A DNA stretch of 64,000 bases. Source: Flavobacteriaceae bacterium. Lineage in GTDB: Bacteria > Bacteroidota > Bacteroidia > Flavobacteriales > Flavobacteriaceae. The stretch covers positions 18,178-82,177 of the forward strand of contig JABDNT010000044.1 in the NCBI GenBank assembly GCA_013043685.1. The letters are read 5' to 3'. The notes below the pieces were generated by a model. It saw only the letters and a program-made list of their open reading frames with translations, did not search any database and was not told the origin of the DNA. Shown here in pieces: positions 7,747 to 16,289 of this stretch (position 1 is the stretch's first letter; each line of letters opens with the position of its first letter). A program made the position numbers and the translations under genes.

Positions 7747-10197
7747 CTAAACTGTTTCTTCAGAATCGTTTTTTTCCTGTTTGCGATAATACCAAAGTCC
7801 GCCAGCCAGGATCAATATGAGTAAAATGAAGCTGGAAAGACTAATGGTACTCCCCGTTTGAATCACTTTGGGTTCAAACCTGAACTCTATCTTGTGGTTT
7901 CCCGCAGGCAGGGCCATTGCCCTTAGTACATAATTAGCGCGTATATATTCCACTGCTTCTCCGTTAAGGTATGCATTCCACCCTTTTGGATAATACACTT
8001 CTGAAAACACCGCCAGTTGAGGAGATTTCGATGAACTTTCATAAACCATATAGTCTGGTCTCACTTCCGTGAGATCGATTGTCGCCGTTGAATCCCTGAC
8101 GATATTATCGAGAGGTAATCCTTCCTTGAATTCATTGTGGATCACTACAGTTTTCTTTGTATCCAGACTGTCGAGAAGTAACAATTCTTCATTCGCATTT
8201 TCGGCTATGAGCACATTCTCTACAAACCAGGCATTGCCATTGGTAAAAGGATTTCTTTGGGCAACAGGACCTCCGTTTGGTGACTGCCCGATGATATAAC
8301 GAACATTCATCATATTGAGAATTCCTATATCTCCATCTGCTAAAAAGTAATCGTCCAGATCCTGCATCCTGCCTGGCTTAGCCGCATGATATCCACCAAG
8401 GGCATTGTGGAAATAACTCGCACGCCCACTACTGAAAGGATTGGTAGTAATATCGTACACCCTGAAATGTCCCTCATCTTCAAGAATCTGAATATCGGCC
8501 GGGTTCTTCTGGAAAGGTTGGTTCATGATCCTTGCATTCACAAAATCATCGTTGTTCACATATCGCCAATTCACGCCAACCAAATCTATAATTACTAAGA
8601 CCGCAAGAATCGCTATTACAGTATTTTGCTTTAGTTTTTCTTTCAGGAACATCCATAAAGCGACGGCAGCGAGCAACACAAAAATTAAAGTTCTCATAGT
8701 GTCTGTCACAAATAGCGAAGCCCTGTCATCCCTGATTGCTTCCACCAAAGGTGTTCCCAGTTGATCCCGTAATTCCTGATCATAAGGACTGGCAAAATCA
8801 AGTCCGGGGATAGCCGACTTAAACAATAAGAACACTAAAGCTATTCCTCCTGTGATCCCAACGGCCCATAAGAGGGCTTTCTTTCGTGCTTCTTCTTTCA
8901 CAAAGTCATTGAAATACTGATGCAAACCAACCACTGCTAAAATTGGAACAACTAATTCGATAATGACCTGAATGGAAGAGACCGCGCGAAATTTATCATA
9001 CAGTGGTATATAGTCGATAAATAATTCGGTGAGAAAGCTGAAATTCCTTCCCCATGAAAGAAATAAGCTCAATAAAAATGCGGCAGTTATCCACCATTTT
9101 ATGCGTCCTTTTACCAGGAACAGTGCAAGTACCGCAAGGAATATAGTTATAGCACCGATGTACGCTGGAGCTGCCACAATAGGCTGATCTCCCCAGTAAA
9201 CAGGCAGTTGACCCAGAATCTCGTTCGCTTCCTGCGGTGATGCTCCCAATCTAATAAGCGCATCCAGCGTTTCACCATCCTGAGGTAAAGGTTCACTGGT
9301 TCCCCCACCCATAAAGCGTGGTATAAACAAATTGAATGTCTCAAGTGGCCCGTAGCTATATTCTGTGATGTATTCATAACTCAAACCGTCACCATCTTGT
9401 TTCGGACTCCCATCCGGTAATATGGTAAGTTCACTCTTCCCACGAGTGGATGTATCTGCATATTCCTTGGTGGCCATAATATTGGTGGCATTCAAACCTA
9501 CTGCGATAAGGACCCCCAGAAGCATTATAGCCACAGACTTGAAGAAGTGTGGCAGCATCTTTTTACGATACGCATCTACCAGGTATGCAACACCAATACA
9601 CAGTACCAGTAACAGCAGATAATAGGTCATTTGAAAATGATTTGCCACAAATTCCAAAGCCAGCGCTATGGTTGTTAGAATAAATCCCCAGAGATACTTT
9701 CCCCGGAATGTGAGAATTACACCACTTAAAACCAGCGGCATATATGCGATGGCATGGGCTTTGGCATTATGCCCTACACCCAGTATAATGATGAGATAAG
9801 TGGAAAATCCAAAGGCTAATGCTCCAAGGAACGCCAGCCTGAAATCTACTTTCAGAACCAGGAAAAGTATGTAGATAGAAATGAAATATAGGAACAAATA
9901 ATCGGCTGGCCGAGGCAGAAAACGTAGCGTAAGGTCCAGCTTCTTTATATAATTATGAGGATATTTCGCACCTAATTGATAGGTGGGCATTCCTCCGAAT
10001 GCAGAATTTGTCCAATAGGTTTCTTCGCCAGATGCCTTACGGTAGTCGTTCTGTTGTTTGGCCATACCGGTATACTGAACAATATCACTCTGAAAGATCT
10101 TCTTTCCCTGTAATACCGGGTTAAAATACGCTAGTGAAGCGATAAGAAATAATACCAATACGATAAGATGCGGAAGAAAATCCTTAATTCGTTGCAT
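7747..10197 (-). CDS. YfhO family polytopic membrane protein
   Basis: This is an 816-residue integral membrane protein. It has an N-terminal TM helix, a periplasmic loop containing SDIVQYTGM and WTNSAFGGMPTYQ, many further TM helices, a large soluble C-terminal domain and a final TM helix followed by a charged tail. This is the layout of YfhO/GT-C-like proteins, which are thought to use lipid-linked sugars to decorate envelope polymers. The loop after TM1 carries acidic residues, as in GT-C enzymes. It forms a two-gene operon with the downstream glycosyltransferase. The substrate is unknown. Confidence 0.85.
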   Translation of the reverse strand: MQRIKDFLPHLIVLVLFLIASLAYFNPVLQGKKIFQSDIVQYTGMAKQQNDYRKASGEETYWTNSAFGGMPTYQLGAKYPHNYIKKLDLTLRFLPRPADYLFLYFISIYILFLVLKVDFRLAFLGALAFGFSTYLIIILGVGHNAKAHAIAYMPLVLSGVILTFRGKYLWGFILTTIALALEFVANHFQMTYYLLLLVLCIGVAYLVDAYRKKMLPHFFKSVAIMLLGVLIAVGLNATNIMATKEYADTSTRGKSELTILPDGSPKQDGDGLSYEYITEYSYGPLETFNLFIPRFMGGGTSEPLPQDGETLDALIRLGASPQEANEILGQLPVYWGDQPIVAAPAYIGAITIFLAVLALFLVKGRIKWWITAAFLLSLFLSWGRNFSFLTELFIDYIPLYDKFRAVSSIQVIIELVVPILAVVGLHQYFNDFVKEEARKKALLWAVGITGGIALVFLLFKSAIPGLDFASPYDQELRDQLGTPLVEAIRDDRASLFVTDTMRTLIFVLLAAVALWMFLKEKLKQNTVIAILAVLVIIDLVGVNWRYVNNDDFVNARIMNQPFQKNPADIQILEDEGHFRVYDITTNPFSSGRASYFHNALGGYHAAKPGRMQDLDDYFLADGDIGILNMMNVRYIIGQSPNGGPVAQRNPFTNGNAWFVENVLIAENANEELLLLDSLDTKKTVVIHNEFKEGLPLDNIVRDSTATIDLTEVRPDYMVYESSSKSPQLAVFSEVYYPKGWNAYLNGEAVEYIRANYVLRAMALPAGNHKIEFRFEPKVIQTGSTISLSSFILLILILAGGLWYYRKQEKNDSEETV

Positions 10198-10227
10198 ATA
10201 ACGGGTGTATGTTAAGAAGATAGAAAA

Positions 10228-10494
10228 TTAATCAATTTCTTCGTAATCCACGTACTCACCAACAGTAGATGTGGCCTTTGTGTTTTTTGAAGGCATTTTA
10301 TCAATAGTGATACTTCCCTCCTTCTGTTCCGGTGGATTTTGTTGGAAAGGATTAGCTCCGAAGGACTGCTCGAATTGTTTACCGGCCTTTTTTAGGATAA
10401 ACCTCATGATATAAGGTTTGAGAAGTTTCAGAAGAAACTTTAAACCCAAGTATACCAAGAGTATAACTAAAACCGTTTTTAAAAATGTGATCAT
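10228..10494 (-). CDS. DUF4834 family small membrane protein
   Basis: From the ATG at 10494 it encodes 88 residues: one N-terminal TM helix (MITFLKTVLVILLVYLGLKFLLKLL), a basic stretch and an acidic C-terminus ending EYVDYEEID. A longer ORF reaches 10533, but its extra 13 residues precede the TM start unnaturally. The family is restricted to Bacteroidota and has no known function. It lies 30 bp upstream of the YfhO gene on the same strand and so may be the first gene of that operon. Confidence 0.75.
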   Translation of the reverse strand: MITFLKTVLVILLVYLGLKFLLKLLKPYIMRFILKKAGKQFEQSFGANPFQQNPPEQKEGSITIDKMPSKNTKATSTVGEYVDYEEID

Positions 10495-10575
10495 AAAATT
10501 AGAGATACAGACCAAAAGTACGTATTGACGCACAAAAAGACGAAAATCATCTATTAAATAAATGATAAAATAATA

Positions 10576-10583
10576 TATCTTTG
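10576..10583 (+). promoter_or_regulatory. TAnnTTTG promoter element
   Basis: TATCTTTG sits 17 bp before the ATG at 10600 and matches the Bacteroidota -7 consensus. The transcript would have a leader of only about ten bases. Confidence 0.6.
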
Positions 10584-10599
10584 AACTAAACCCATATCC

Positions 10600-11622
10600 A
10601 TGACCCGAATAAAAATCCTGTTCCTCGCAGCGCTATTCCTCGTTAATTTCGGTACTATTTCCGCTCAATATACAGACATGATAAATACCAACCGGCCCGG
10701 TGTTTCCCAGGGCGCATTTTCGGTGGGTAAGAACGTGTTGCAATTCGAAACAGGATTTAGCTACGGAAAGGAAGACCATCGTTTGTTGTCAACCGAGACT
10801 AACGTATGGGCGATCGATTATAGCGTTCGTTACGGGTTTTTCAGGGAAGAATTGGAGGTTAGTTTAATAGGAATCTTTCAAAGTAACAACATTACCGATA
10901 CCAGGGGTGCGGTTCCTTTTGAGTTTACCCAGAGTAACTTCCGAAGTAATACATTAGGAGCCAAGTACCTTATTTACGATCCATACAGGAAGATGGAAGA
11001 GAAAGGCCCGAATCTCTACAGCTGGAAAAAGAACTTTAAATTTCAATGGGCCGACCTGATCCCAGCGGTTTCTGTGTATGCAGGGGCTAATTTCGATTTT
11101 TCCGATAATCCATTCACACCGGAACCCGAAACTACTATTAGTCCGAAAGTGGTCGTGTCAACACAAAACAACTTGGTGGGAGGTTTTGTATTTGTAACCA
11201 ATATTATTGCAGACCGTATAACTACGGATTTCCCTTCCTATGGATATATTATAACCCTTACCCATGCTACCAACGACTATTTCTCGATTTTCCTTGAGAA
11301 CCAGGGTTTTAAGAGCGATTTTTATGCCGATCAGCTGCTGCGAGGCGGTGCCGCTGCTTTGATAAACGCAAATCTACACGTGGATGCATCGGTGACATTG
11401 AATTTTAAGGACACGCCTTCTGTTTTCTATGGAAGGATTGGTGTTGCTTACCGTTTCGATATGCACGGTGAAGATGAATACATTGAGGAAAAGGGTAAGT
11501 CGGGACGTAAGAAGAAAAGAGCTGAAAAAGGAACTAGTAAGAAGAAGAACAAAAGAAAAAACAGAAAGCGCAAAGATGATTTTATTGAAGATGACGGAGA
11601 TGGAGGGGGACTTCAATTTTAA
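10600..11622 (+). CDS. Outer membrane beta-barrel transporter-like protein
   Basis: This 340-residue protein has a signal peptide (MTRIKILFLAALFLVNFGTISAQ) and alternating beta-strand segments consistent with a barrel. The start of the mature part, TDMINTNRPGVSQGAFSVGKNVLQFETGF, is like the transporter family related to phenol meta-pathway outer membrane proteins. The last 50 residues are a Lys/Arg-rich then Asp-rich tail, unlikely to be part of the barrel. It is six bases upstream of the next gene and so probably in an operon with it. Substrate unknown. Confidence 0.75.
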   Translation: MTRIKILFLAALFLVNFGTISAQYTDMINTNRPGVSQGAFSVGKNVLQFETGFSYGKEDHRLLSTETNVWAIDYSVRYGFFREELEVSLIGIFQSNNITDTRGAVPFEFTQSNFRSNTLGAKYLIYDPYRKMEEKGPNLYSWKKNFKFQWADLIPAVSVYAGANFDFSDNPFTPEPETTISPKVVVSTQNNLVGGFVFVTNIIADRITTDFPSYGYIITLTHATNDYFSIFLENQGFKSDFYADQLLRGGAAALINANLHVDASVTLNFKDTPSVFYGRIGVAYRFDMHGEDEYIEEKGKSGRKKKRAEKGTSKKKNKRKNRKRKDDFIEDDGDGGGLQF

Positions 11623-11628
11623 GAGCCT

Positions 11629-12747
11629 ATGATTGAAATTACCGAAGTAACCAACAAAAAAGAGCTCAAGAAATTTGTAACCTTTCCTTTTAAGCTCTAT
11701 AAGAAAAATAAATACTGGGTTCCTCCGCTTATTAAAGACGAGATGGAAACGCTGGACCTTACAAAGAACCCGGTAGCTAAAAATGCTGAAGCCACTTACT
11801 ATCTTGCTTATAAAGATGGCCAATTGGCGGGCAGGATCGCTGTGATCGTGAATCACCTGGAGATCAACGATCAGGGAAAGAAAAAAATTCGATTCGGATG
11901 GTTTGACGTGACAGACGACATTGCAGTAACCAAGGCGTTGCTGGAGAAGGTCTTCGAAAAAGGAAGATCCCTAAACCTGGATTATGCCGAAGGCCCTGTA
12001 GGCTTCTCGAATATGGAAAAAGCAGGAATTCTTACCAGGGGATATGACGAAATGAATACTATGATCACCTGGTATCATCACCCCTATTATGCCGAACATT
12101 TCGAAAAACTAGGATTCAAAAAGCAGGCAACCTGGGTAGAATTCAGATTGAGGATCCCACCCGAAATAAAAGATAAAGTGGCAAAGTTCTCGGGGATCGT
12201 TAAAAAACGATATGGCCTCTCTGTGATTCGCTTCAAGAACAAGAAAGAGATTCTGCCCTATGTGGACAGTATGTTCGACCTGCTGAATAAAACGTACAAC
12301 ACACTACAAACCTTTGTGCCTATTCAGCAATATCAGATCGATTATTACAAAGAGAAATATTTCAGTTTCATCCACCCCGATTATATCACCTGTATCAAGG
12401 ACAAGGAAGGCAAGTTGATTGCTTTCTCTGTAGTGATGCCTTCCTTCAGTAAAGCCTTGAAAAAAGCCAATGGAAAACTATTGCCAATGGGTTGGTGGCA
12501 TATCCTTCAGGCGCAGAAAAAGAACGACCTGGCTGCTTTCTACCTTATTGGAATTGATCCCGAATACCAGGGTAAAGGCGTAACCGCAATAATCTTTGAA
12601 GAAATGCAGTATCTTTTCAACTCGAAAGGTATTGATACGGTAGAAACCAATCCCGAGTTGATCGAAAACACGGCTGTTCAACTCCTCTGGAAAGACTATG
12701 ATCCCCGGCAGCATAAAGAACGTAGTACCTATAGGATCGACTTGTAG
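11629..12747 (+). CDS. GNAT-fold N-acetyltransferase-like protein
   Basis: This 372-residue cytoplasmic protein has two GNAT-like halves. The second includes YLIGIDPEYQGKGVTAIIFEEMQ, a typical acetyl-CoA pyrophosphate loop (Q/RxxGxG/A). The first half has YYLAYKDGQLAGRIAVIVN followed by FGWFDVTDD and an EGPVGFSNMEKAGIL segment. Homologues in this phylum are often labelled simply as N-acetyltransferase or, wrongly I think, as GTP cyclohydrolase. The acceptor is unknown. It follows the barrel gene by six bases. Confidence 0.7.
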   Translation: MIEITEVTNKKELKKFVTFPFKLYKKNKYWVPPLIKDEMETLDLTKNPVAKNAEATYYLAYKDGQLAGRIAVIVNHLEINDQGKKKIRFGWFDVTDDIAVTKALLEKVFEKGRSLNLDYAEGPVGFSNMEKAGILTRGYDEMNTMITWYHHPYYAEHFEKLGFKKQATWVEFRLRIPPEIKDKVAKFSGIVKKRYGLSVIRFKNKKEILPYVDSMFDLLNKTYNTLQTFVPIQQYQIDYYKEKYFSFIHPDYITCIKDKEGKLIAFSVVMPSFSKALKKANGKLLPMGWWHILQAQKKNDLAAFYLIGIDPEYQGKGVTAIIFEEMQYLFNSKGIDTVETNPELIENTAVQLLWKDYDPRQHKERSTYRIDL

Positions 12748-12776
12748 AGGGCATGATTTTTGATTTCAGAAATGGT

Positions 12777-13730
12777 ATGAATCGAAATTTTCTGTATCCG
12801 TTTTTCTTCATCTTCATTTTCCTTTCCACCTCATTTTCGTTCTCCCAGGATTTCACGGCGGTGGATACCAAGGTAAGATCATATCCTGAAACCCGTCTAA
12901 ACTCCGTTCATGAACTAGCAGGTATGATTAACCAGGATTTTAGCTCCAACATAGAAAAGGTGCGTGCTATCTATACCTGGATCACGAGCAATGTTGCTTA
13001 TAGCTACGATGCCCGAAGCACGATGAGCATCACCTATTACTCCGAAGAAGAGCGGATCCGCAAAATGCAGCGATATCAGGATGTCTTTGCGAATATTACA
13101 TTGAAAAGTAAGAAAGCTGTCTGTCATGGCTATTCCTTACTGTTCAACGAACTCTGTGAGCAACTCGGTATCGAGTCAAGGGTTATTCGCGGTTTTGGGA
13201 AATCTTATGTTTCGGACATAGGGGCGGAATACGTATCGAACCATGCCTGGAATATGGTAACTATTGAAGGAAAGGATTATCTAATCGATGCAACCTGGGG
13301 CGCTGGATCAATGAATGGAAATCACTTTAAAAGAGAGGTTACTTACCTTTATTTTCTTACCCCGCCGGAATTTTTCATTAAAAACCATTATCCAGATAAT
13401 TTCAGTGATTCCTTGCTGGAAGAACACGTAAACAAGCGCAGTTTCTTAATGAATCCGGTTGTTTTTGAAAAAGCTCTCTCTCAATACGCTCTGATAAATC
13501 CCGGAATAGGTGTACTGAGGATGAAATCAATTGAACAATTTGAAATCGAGAGTAAGAGGCCCATAGGGAAAATAAGATATTATATGGATGGAAATTTTCA
13601 CGACGTAGAGTCGCTTTTGATCCAAAATAACCGTTACTCATTTAAGATCGACCTCAACGGACATTATGATCGTGAACTCCTGATCTACCTCAATGACGAA
13701 GCTGCCTTTGGATTTAAGGTGAGGCCATAA
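12777..13730 (+). CDS. Transglutaminase-like cysteine protease domain protein, secreted
   Basis: From ATG 12777 the protein (317 residues) begins with a hydrophobic signal, MNRNFLYPFFFIFIFLSTSFSFSQ. An earlier ATG at 12753 would add eight polar residues. The core is a transglutaminase-like fold: VRAIYTWITSNVAYSYD, the catalytic Cys in KAVCHGYSLLF, the His in SNHAWNMV and the Asp in YLIDATWGAGS. Such periplasmic proteins act as peptidases or in peptide cross-linking, but the target cannot be inferred. The C-terminal 110 residues are beta-rich. A terminator follows. Confidence 0.8.
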   Translation: MNRNFLYPFFFIFIFLSTSFSFSQDFTAVDTKVRSYPETRLNSVHELAGMINQDFSSNIEKVRAIYTWITSNVAYSYDARSTMSITYYSEEERIRKMQRYQDVFANITLKSKKAVCHGYSLLFNELCEQLGIESRVIRGFGKSYVSDIGAEYVSNHAWNMVTIEGKDYLIDATWGAGSMNGNHFKREVTYLYFLTPPEFFIKNHYPDNFSDSLLEEHVNKRSFLMNPVVFEKALSQYALINPGIGVLRMKSIEQFEIESKRPIGKIRYYMDGNFHDVESLLIQNNRYSFKIDLNGHYDRELLIYLNDEAAFGFKVRP

Positions 13731-13732
13731 AA

Positions 13733-13762
13733 AAACCACCCTTTTGAGGTGGTTTATTTTTT
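13733..13762. terminator. Bidirectional terminator
   Basis: AAACCACC (13733-13740) pairs with GGTGGTTT (13748-13755), flanked by A-run and T-run. It serves the transglutaminase gene and the convergent alpha-oxoamine synthase gene. Confidence 0.8.
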
Positions 13763-13776
13763 AAATTTTCTGAAGC

Positions 13777-15036
13777 TTATTCGCCCATCGCAGCTGCAAC
13801 AGCAGCAGATAGCCTTTTATAAGTTCCATTCTCTAGTCGCTCACGAATTGCAGAGAACGCCTCAAGTGTTTCGTTTATGTCTTCCATAGTATGCGAAGCT
13901 GTTGGGATCATTCTTAGAAGTATCAATCCCTTCGGAATTACCGGATATACAACTATTGAACAGAACACACCGTGATTCTCACGCAAGTCTTTTACCAGGG
14001 CCATAGCCTCAGGAATACTTCCCTTAAGGTACACAGGAGTAACGCAACTCTGTGTTGTACCCAGGTCGAATCCTCTTTCGCGAAGTCCTCCCTGGAGGGC
14101 ATTTACGTTCTCCCACAGCTTGTCTTTGAACTCCGTGCTGGAACGCATCATGTCCAGGCGCTTTAAAGCTCCTGCCACCAATTGCATCTGAAGTGATTTG
14201 GCGAACATCTGAGAACGCAGGTTGTATTTGAGATAATTGATGATCTCTTCGTCTCCTGCTATAAAAGCTCCGGTACTCGCCATCGATTTGGCAAAAGTTG
14301 CAAAATACACATCGATATCTTCCTGTACACCCTGCTCTTCTCCTGCTCCTGCTCCGGTTTTTCCCAGAGTTCCAAATCCATGGGCATCATCTACAAATAA
14401 TCTGAAGTTGAATTTTTTCTTTAGAGCGACAATCTCTTTAAGTTTTCCCTGTTCTCCACGCATTCCGAAGACACCTTCAGAAATCAATAAAATCCCGCCT
14501 CCAGTCTTCTCAGCAACTTTTTCGGCACGTTTCAGGTTCTTTTCGATACTTTCCATATCGTTGTGCTTGTACGTAAATCGCTGCCCTAAATGAAGTCGAA
14601 CACCATCGATAATACAGGCGTGCGCATCCACATCGTACACGATCACATCGTCTTTTGACACAAGGGCGTCTATGGTTGACACCATTCCCTGATATCCGAA
14701 GTTCAGCAAATATGCAGCTTCTTTGCTCACAAAGGCAGCCAGTTCTTTCTGAAGTTGTTCATGAAGGTCGGTATGACCACTCATCATACGCGCTCCCATT
14801 GGATAGGCTGATCCGTATTGTGCGGCAGCTTCTGCATCTACTTTTCTTACCTCCGGGTGATTTGCAAGACCTAAATAGTCGTTCACACTCCAGGTAATAA
14901 CTTCTTTACCATTGAAACCCATTCTATTGCTAATAGGGCCTTCGAGTTTGGGGAATACAAAGTATCCTTCAGCCTGTTCCGCCCATTTACCTAAGGGTCC
15001 TTTGTCTTTGTATATTTTGTCAAATAAATCTCTCAT
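13777..15036 (-). CDS. PLP alpha-oxoamine synthase, probable cysteate acyltransferase
   Basis: This fold-type I PLP enzyme (419 residues) of the KBL/AONS/serine palmitoyltransferase group condenses an acyl thioester with an amino acid. Visible motifs are VNDYLGLANHPEV, MGARMMSGHTDLHEQLE-like residues near 80-95, His139 over the PLP ring, DDAHGFG at 216-222 and the Schiff-base Lys250 in TFAKSMASTG. The neighbouring gene upstream is a cystathionine-synthase-like enzyme. Published capnine/sulfonolipid pathways use a cysteate synthase plus a cysteate acyltransferase of exactly these two families. The assignment to cysteate rather than serine or glycine is inference. It has its own promoter. Confidence 0.7.
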   Translation of the reverse strand: MRDLFDKIYKDKGPLGKWAEQAEGYFVFPKLEGPISNRMGFNGKEVITWSVNDYLGLANHPEVRKVDAEAAAQYGSAYPMGARMMSGHTDLHEQLQKELAAFVSKEAAYLLNFGYQGMVSTIDALVSKDDVIVYDVDAHACIIDGVRLHLGQRFTYKHNDMESIEKNLKRAEKVAEKTGGGILLISEGVFGMRGEQGKLKEIVALKKKFNFRLFVDDAHGFGTLGKTGAGAGEEQGVQEDIDVYFATFAKSMASTGAFIAGDEEIINYLKYNLRSQMFAKSLQMQLVAGALKRLDMMRSSTEFKDKLWENVNALQGGLRERGFDLGTTQSCVTPVYLKGSIPEAMALVKDLRENHGVFCSIVVYPVIPKGLILLRMIPTASHTMEDINETLEAFSAIRERLENGTYKRLSAAVAAAMGE

Positions 15037-15063
15037 TAATCGTCAAGTGTTTCAATCAAGGCA

Positions 15064-15071
15064 CAAAATTA
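15064..15071 (-). promoter_or_regulatory. TAnnTTTG promoter element
   Basis: Read on the minus strand it is TAATTTTG, 28 bp before the start of the alpha-oxoamine synthase gene. Confidence 0.55.
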
Positions 15072-15119
15072 GGTAATTTTATCAGGATAACAATATTCTT
15101 TTTTCCTAAGTAATGCCCA

Positions 15120-15153
15120 TTAAAAAAGCCACCTGCCAGAAGCAGGTGGCTTT
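15120..15153 (-). terminator. Terminator of the CBS-like gene
   Basis: A perfect 12-bp stem, AAAGCCACCTGC with GCAGGTGGCTTT (15125-15136 and 15142-15153), is followed on the minus strand by a T-run. It separates the two putative sulfonolipid genes into different primary transcripts. Confidence 0.85.
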
Positions 15154-15172
15154 ATATGTTTAGGTCAGTATT

Positions 15173-16210
15173 CTATTTAACGTACTGGATATTCACCGCT
15201 TCAGTATTTTGAGCCTCCCCGAAGCCTTGTTTTTGCATCCATTCGTCACTGTATATCTTGCTCATATAGCGGGATCCATGATCCGGAAACACCACGACAA
15301 TTTTACTTTCAGCATCAAAAAAACCTTCTTCCTCCAATTGTTTCAGTCCCTGCATAGCAGCACCGCTGGTGTATCCTACAAATAACCCTTCAGTCTTAGC
15401 TATTTCACGAGCCATGATAGCACTATCCTCATCGGTCACTTTGATGAAACGATCAATACTGTCGAAATCGGTTGCATCCGGCACTAAATTCTTACCAAGG
15501 CCTTCAATTCTGTATGGATAAATCTCGTTTTTATCGAATTCACGTGTTTCGTGAAACTTCTGAAGCACGGAACCATAAGCATCAATACCTATTACCTGCA
15601 CTTCGGAATTCTGCTCTTTCAGATAGCGTGAAATACCCGAGATAGTTCCTCCTGTACCGCTACAAGCCACTAAATGAGTTATCTGACCACCGGTTTGCTC
15701 CCAGATCTCAGGGCCGGTAGTATGATAATGTGCATCAATATTCAAAGTGTTGAAATACTGATTTATATAGACAGAACCTGCAATTTCAGTATGTAATCGC
15801 TTAGCTACCTCGTAGTAAGAGCGAGGATCATCGGCCGCAACATTCGCCGGGCATACGTAAACTTGAGCTCCCATACTCTTAAGCATATCGATCTTGTCCT
15901 TAGAGGACTTCGAACTAACGGCCAGAATGCATTTGTAGCCTTTCAGAATACTTACCATAGCGATACTAAAACCTGTATTTCCACTAGTGGTTTCAATTAT
16001 GGTGTCACCAGGATTGAGAATTCCTTCTCTTTCAGCTTTTTCGATAATGTACAGGGCAATTCGGTCTTTTGCAGAATGACCAGGATTAAATGCTTCTACT
16101 TTAGCAAAGTAGTCGCCTTTCATGCCTATTGTAATGTTATTGAGCTTTATTAATGGTGTCTTACCAATTAATTCCAACACATTTTCATGGGCCTTAATCG
16201 CTTCTTTCAT
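15173..16210 (-). CDS. Cystathionine/cysteine synthase-like PLP enzyme, candidate cysteate synthase
   Basis: This fold-type II PLP enzyme has 345 residues from the ATG at 16210. An ATG at 16249 would add 13 residues not expected in the family. Lys48 in GHSAKDR should bind PLP, SGNTG (76-80) holds the cofactor ring side and [10 protein letters not shown] binds its phosphate. The sequence is closer to the catalytic core of cystathionine beta-synthase ([29 protein letters not shown]) than to CysK, and no regulatory CBS domain is attached. Adjacency to an alpha-oxoamine synthase suggests cysteate synthesis from phosphoserine and sulfite, but cysteine synthase or cystathionine beta-synthase remain possible. 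Confidence 0.75.
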   Translation of the reverse strand: MKEAIKAHENVLELIGKTPLIKLNNITIGMKGDYFAKVEAFNPGHSAKDRIALYIIEKAEREGILNPGDTIIETTSGNTGFSIAMVSILKGYKCILAVSSKSSKDKIDMLKSMGAQVYVCPANVAADDPRSYYEVAKRLHTEIAGSVYINQYFNTLNIDAHYHTTGPEIWEQTGGQITHLVACSGTGGTISGISRYLKEQNSEVQVIGIDAYGSVLQKFHETREFDKNEIYPYRIEGLGKNLVPDATDFDSIDRFIKVTDEDSAIMAREIAKTEGLFVGYTSGAAMQGLKQLEEEGFFDAESKIVVVFPDHGSRYMSKIYSDEWMQKQGFGEAQNTEAVNIQYVK

Positions 16211-16266
16211 AAAGAGAGGTTTTGTTAGTTGAACATATGGTAAAACCATACATTTCCTGAACGCGC

Positions 16267-16274
16267 CAAAGGTA
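16267..16274 (-). promoter_or_regulatory. TAnnTTTG promoter element
   Basis: On the minus strand this reads TACCTTTG. With the start at 16210 the leader is about 50 bases; with the start at 16249 it is about 11. Confidence 0.5.
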
Positions 16275-16289
16275 CGTCAAAAATTTTAA

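Noticed and set aside
11374..11856. 160-codon minus-strand ORF
   Set aside because: Antisense to the outer membrane protein tail and GNAT start, which are better supported.
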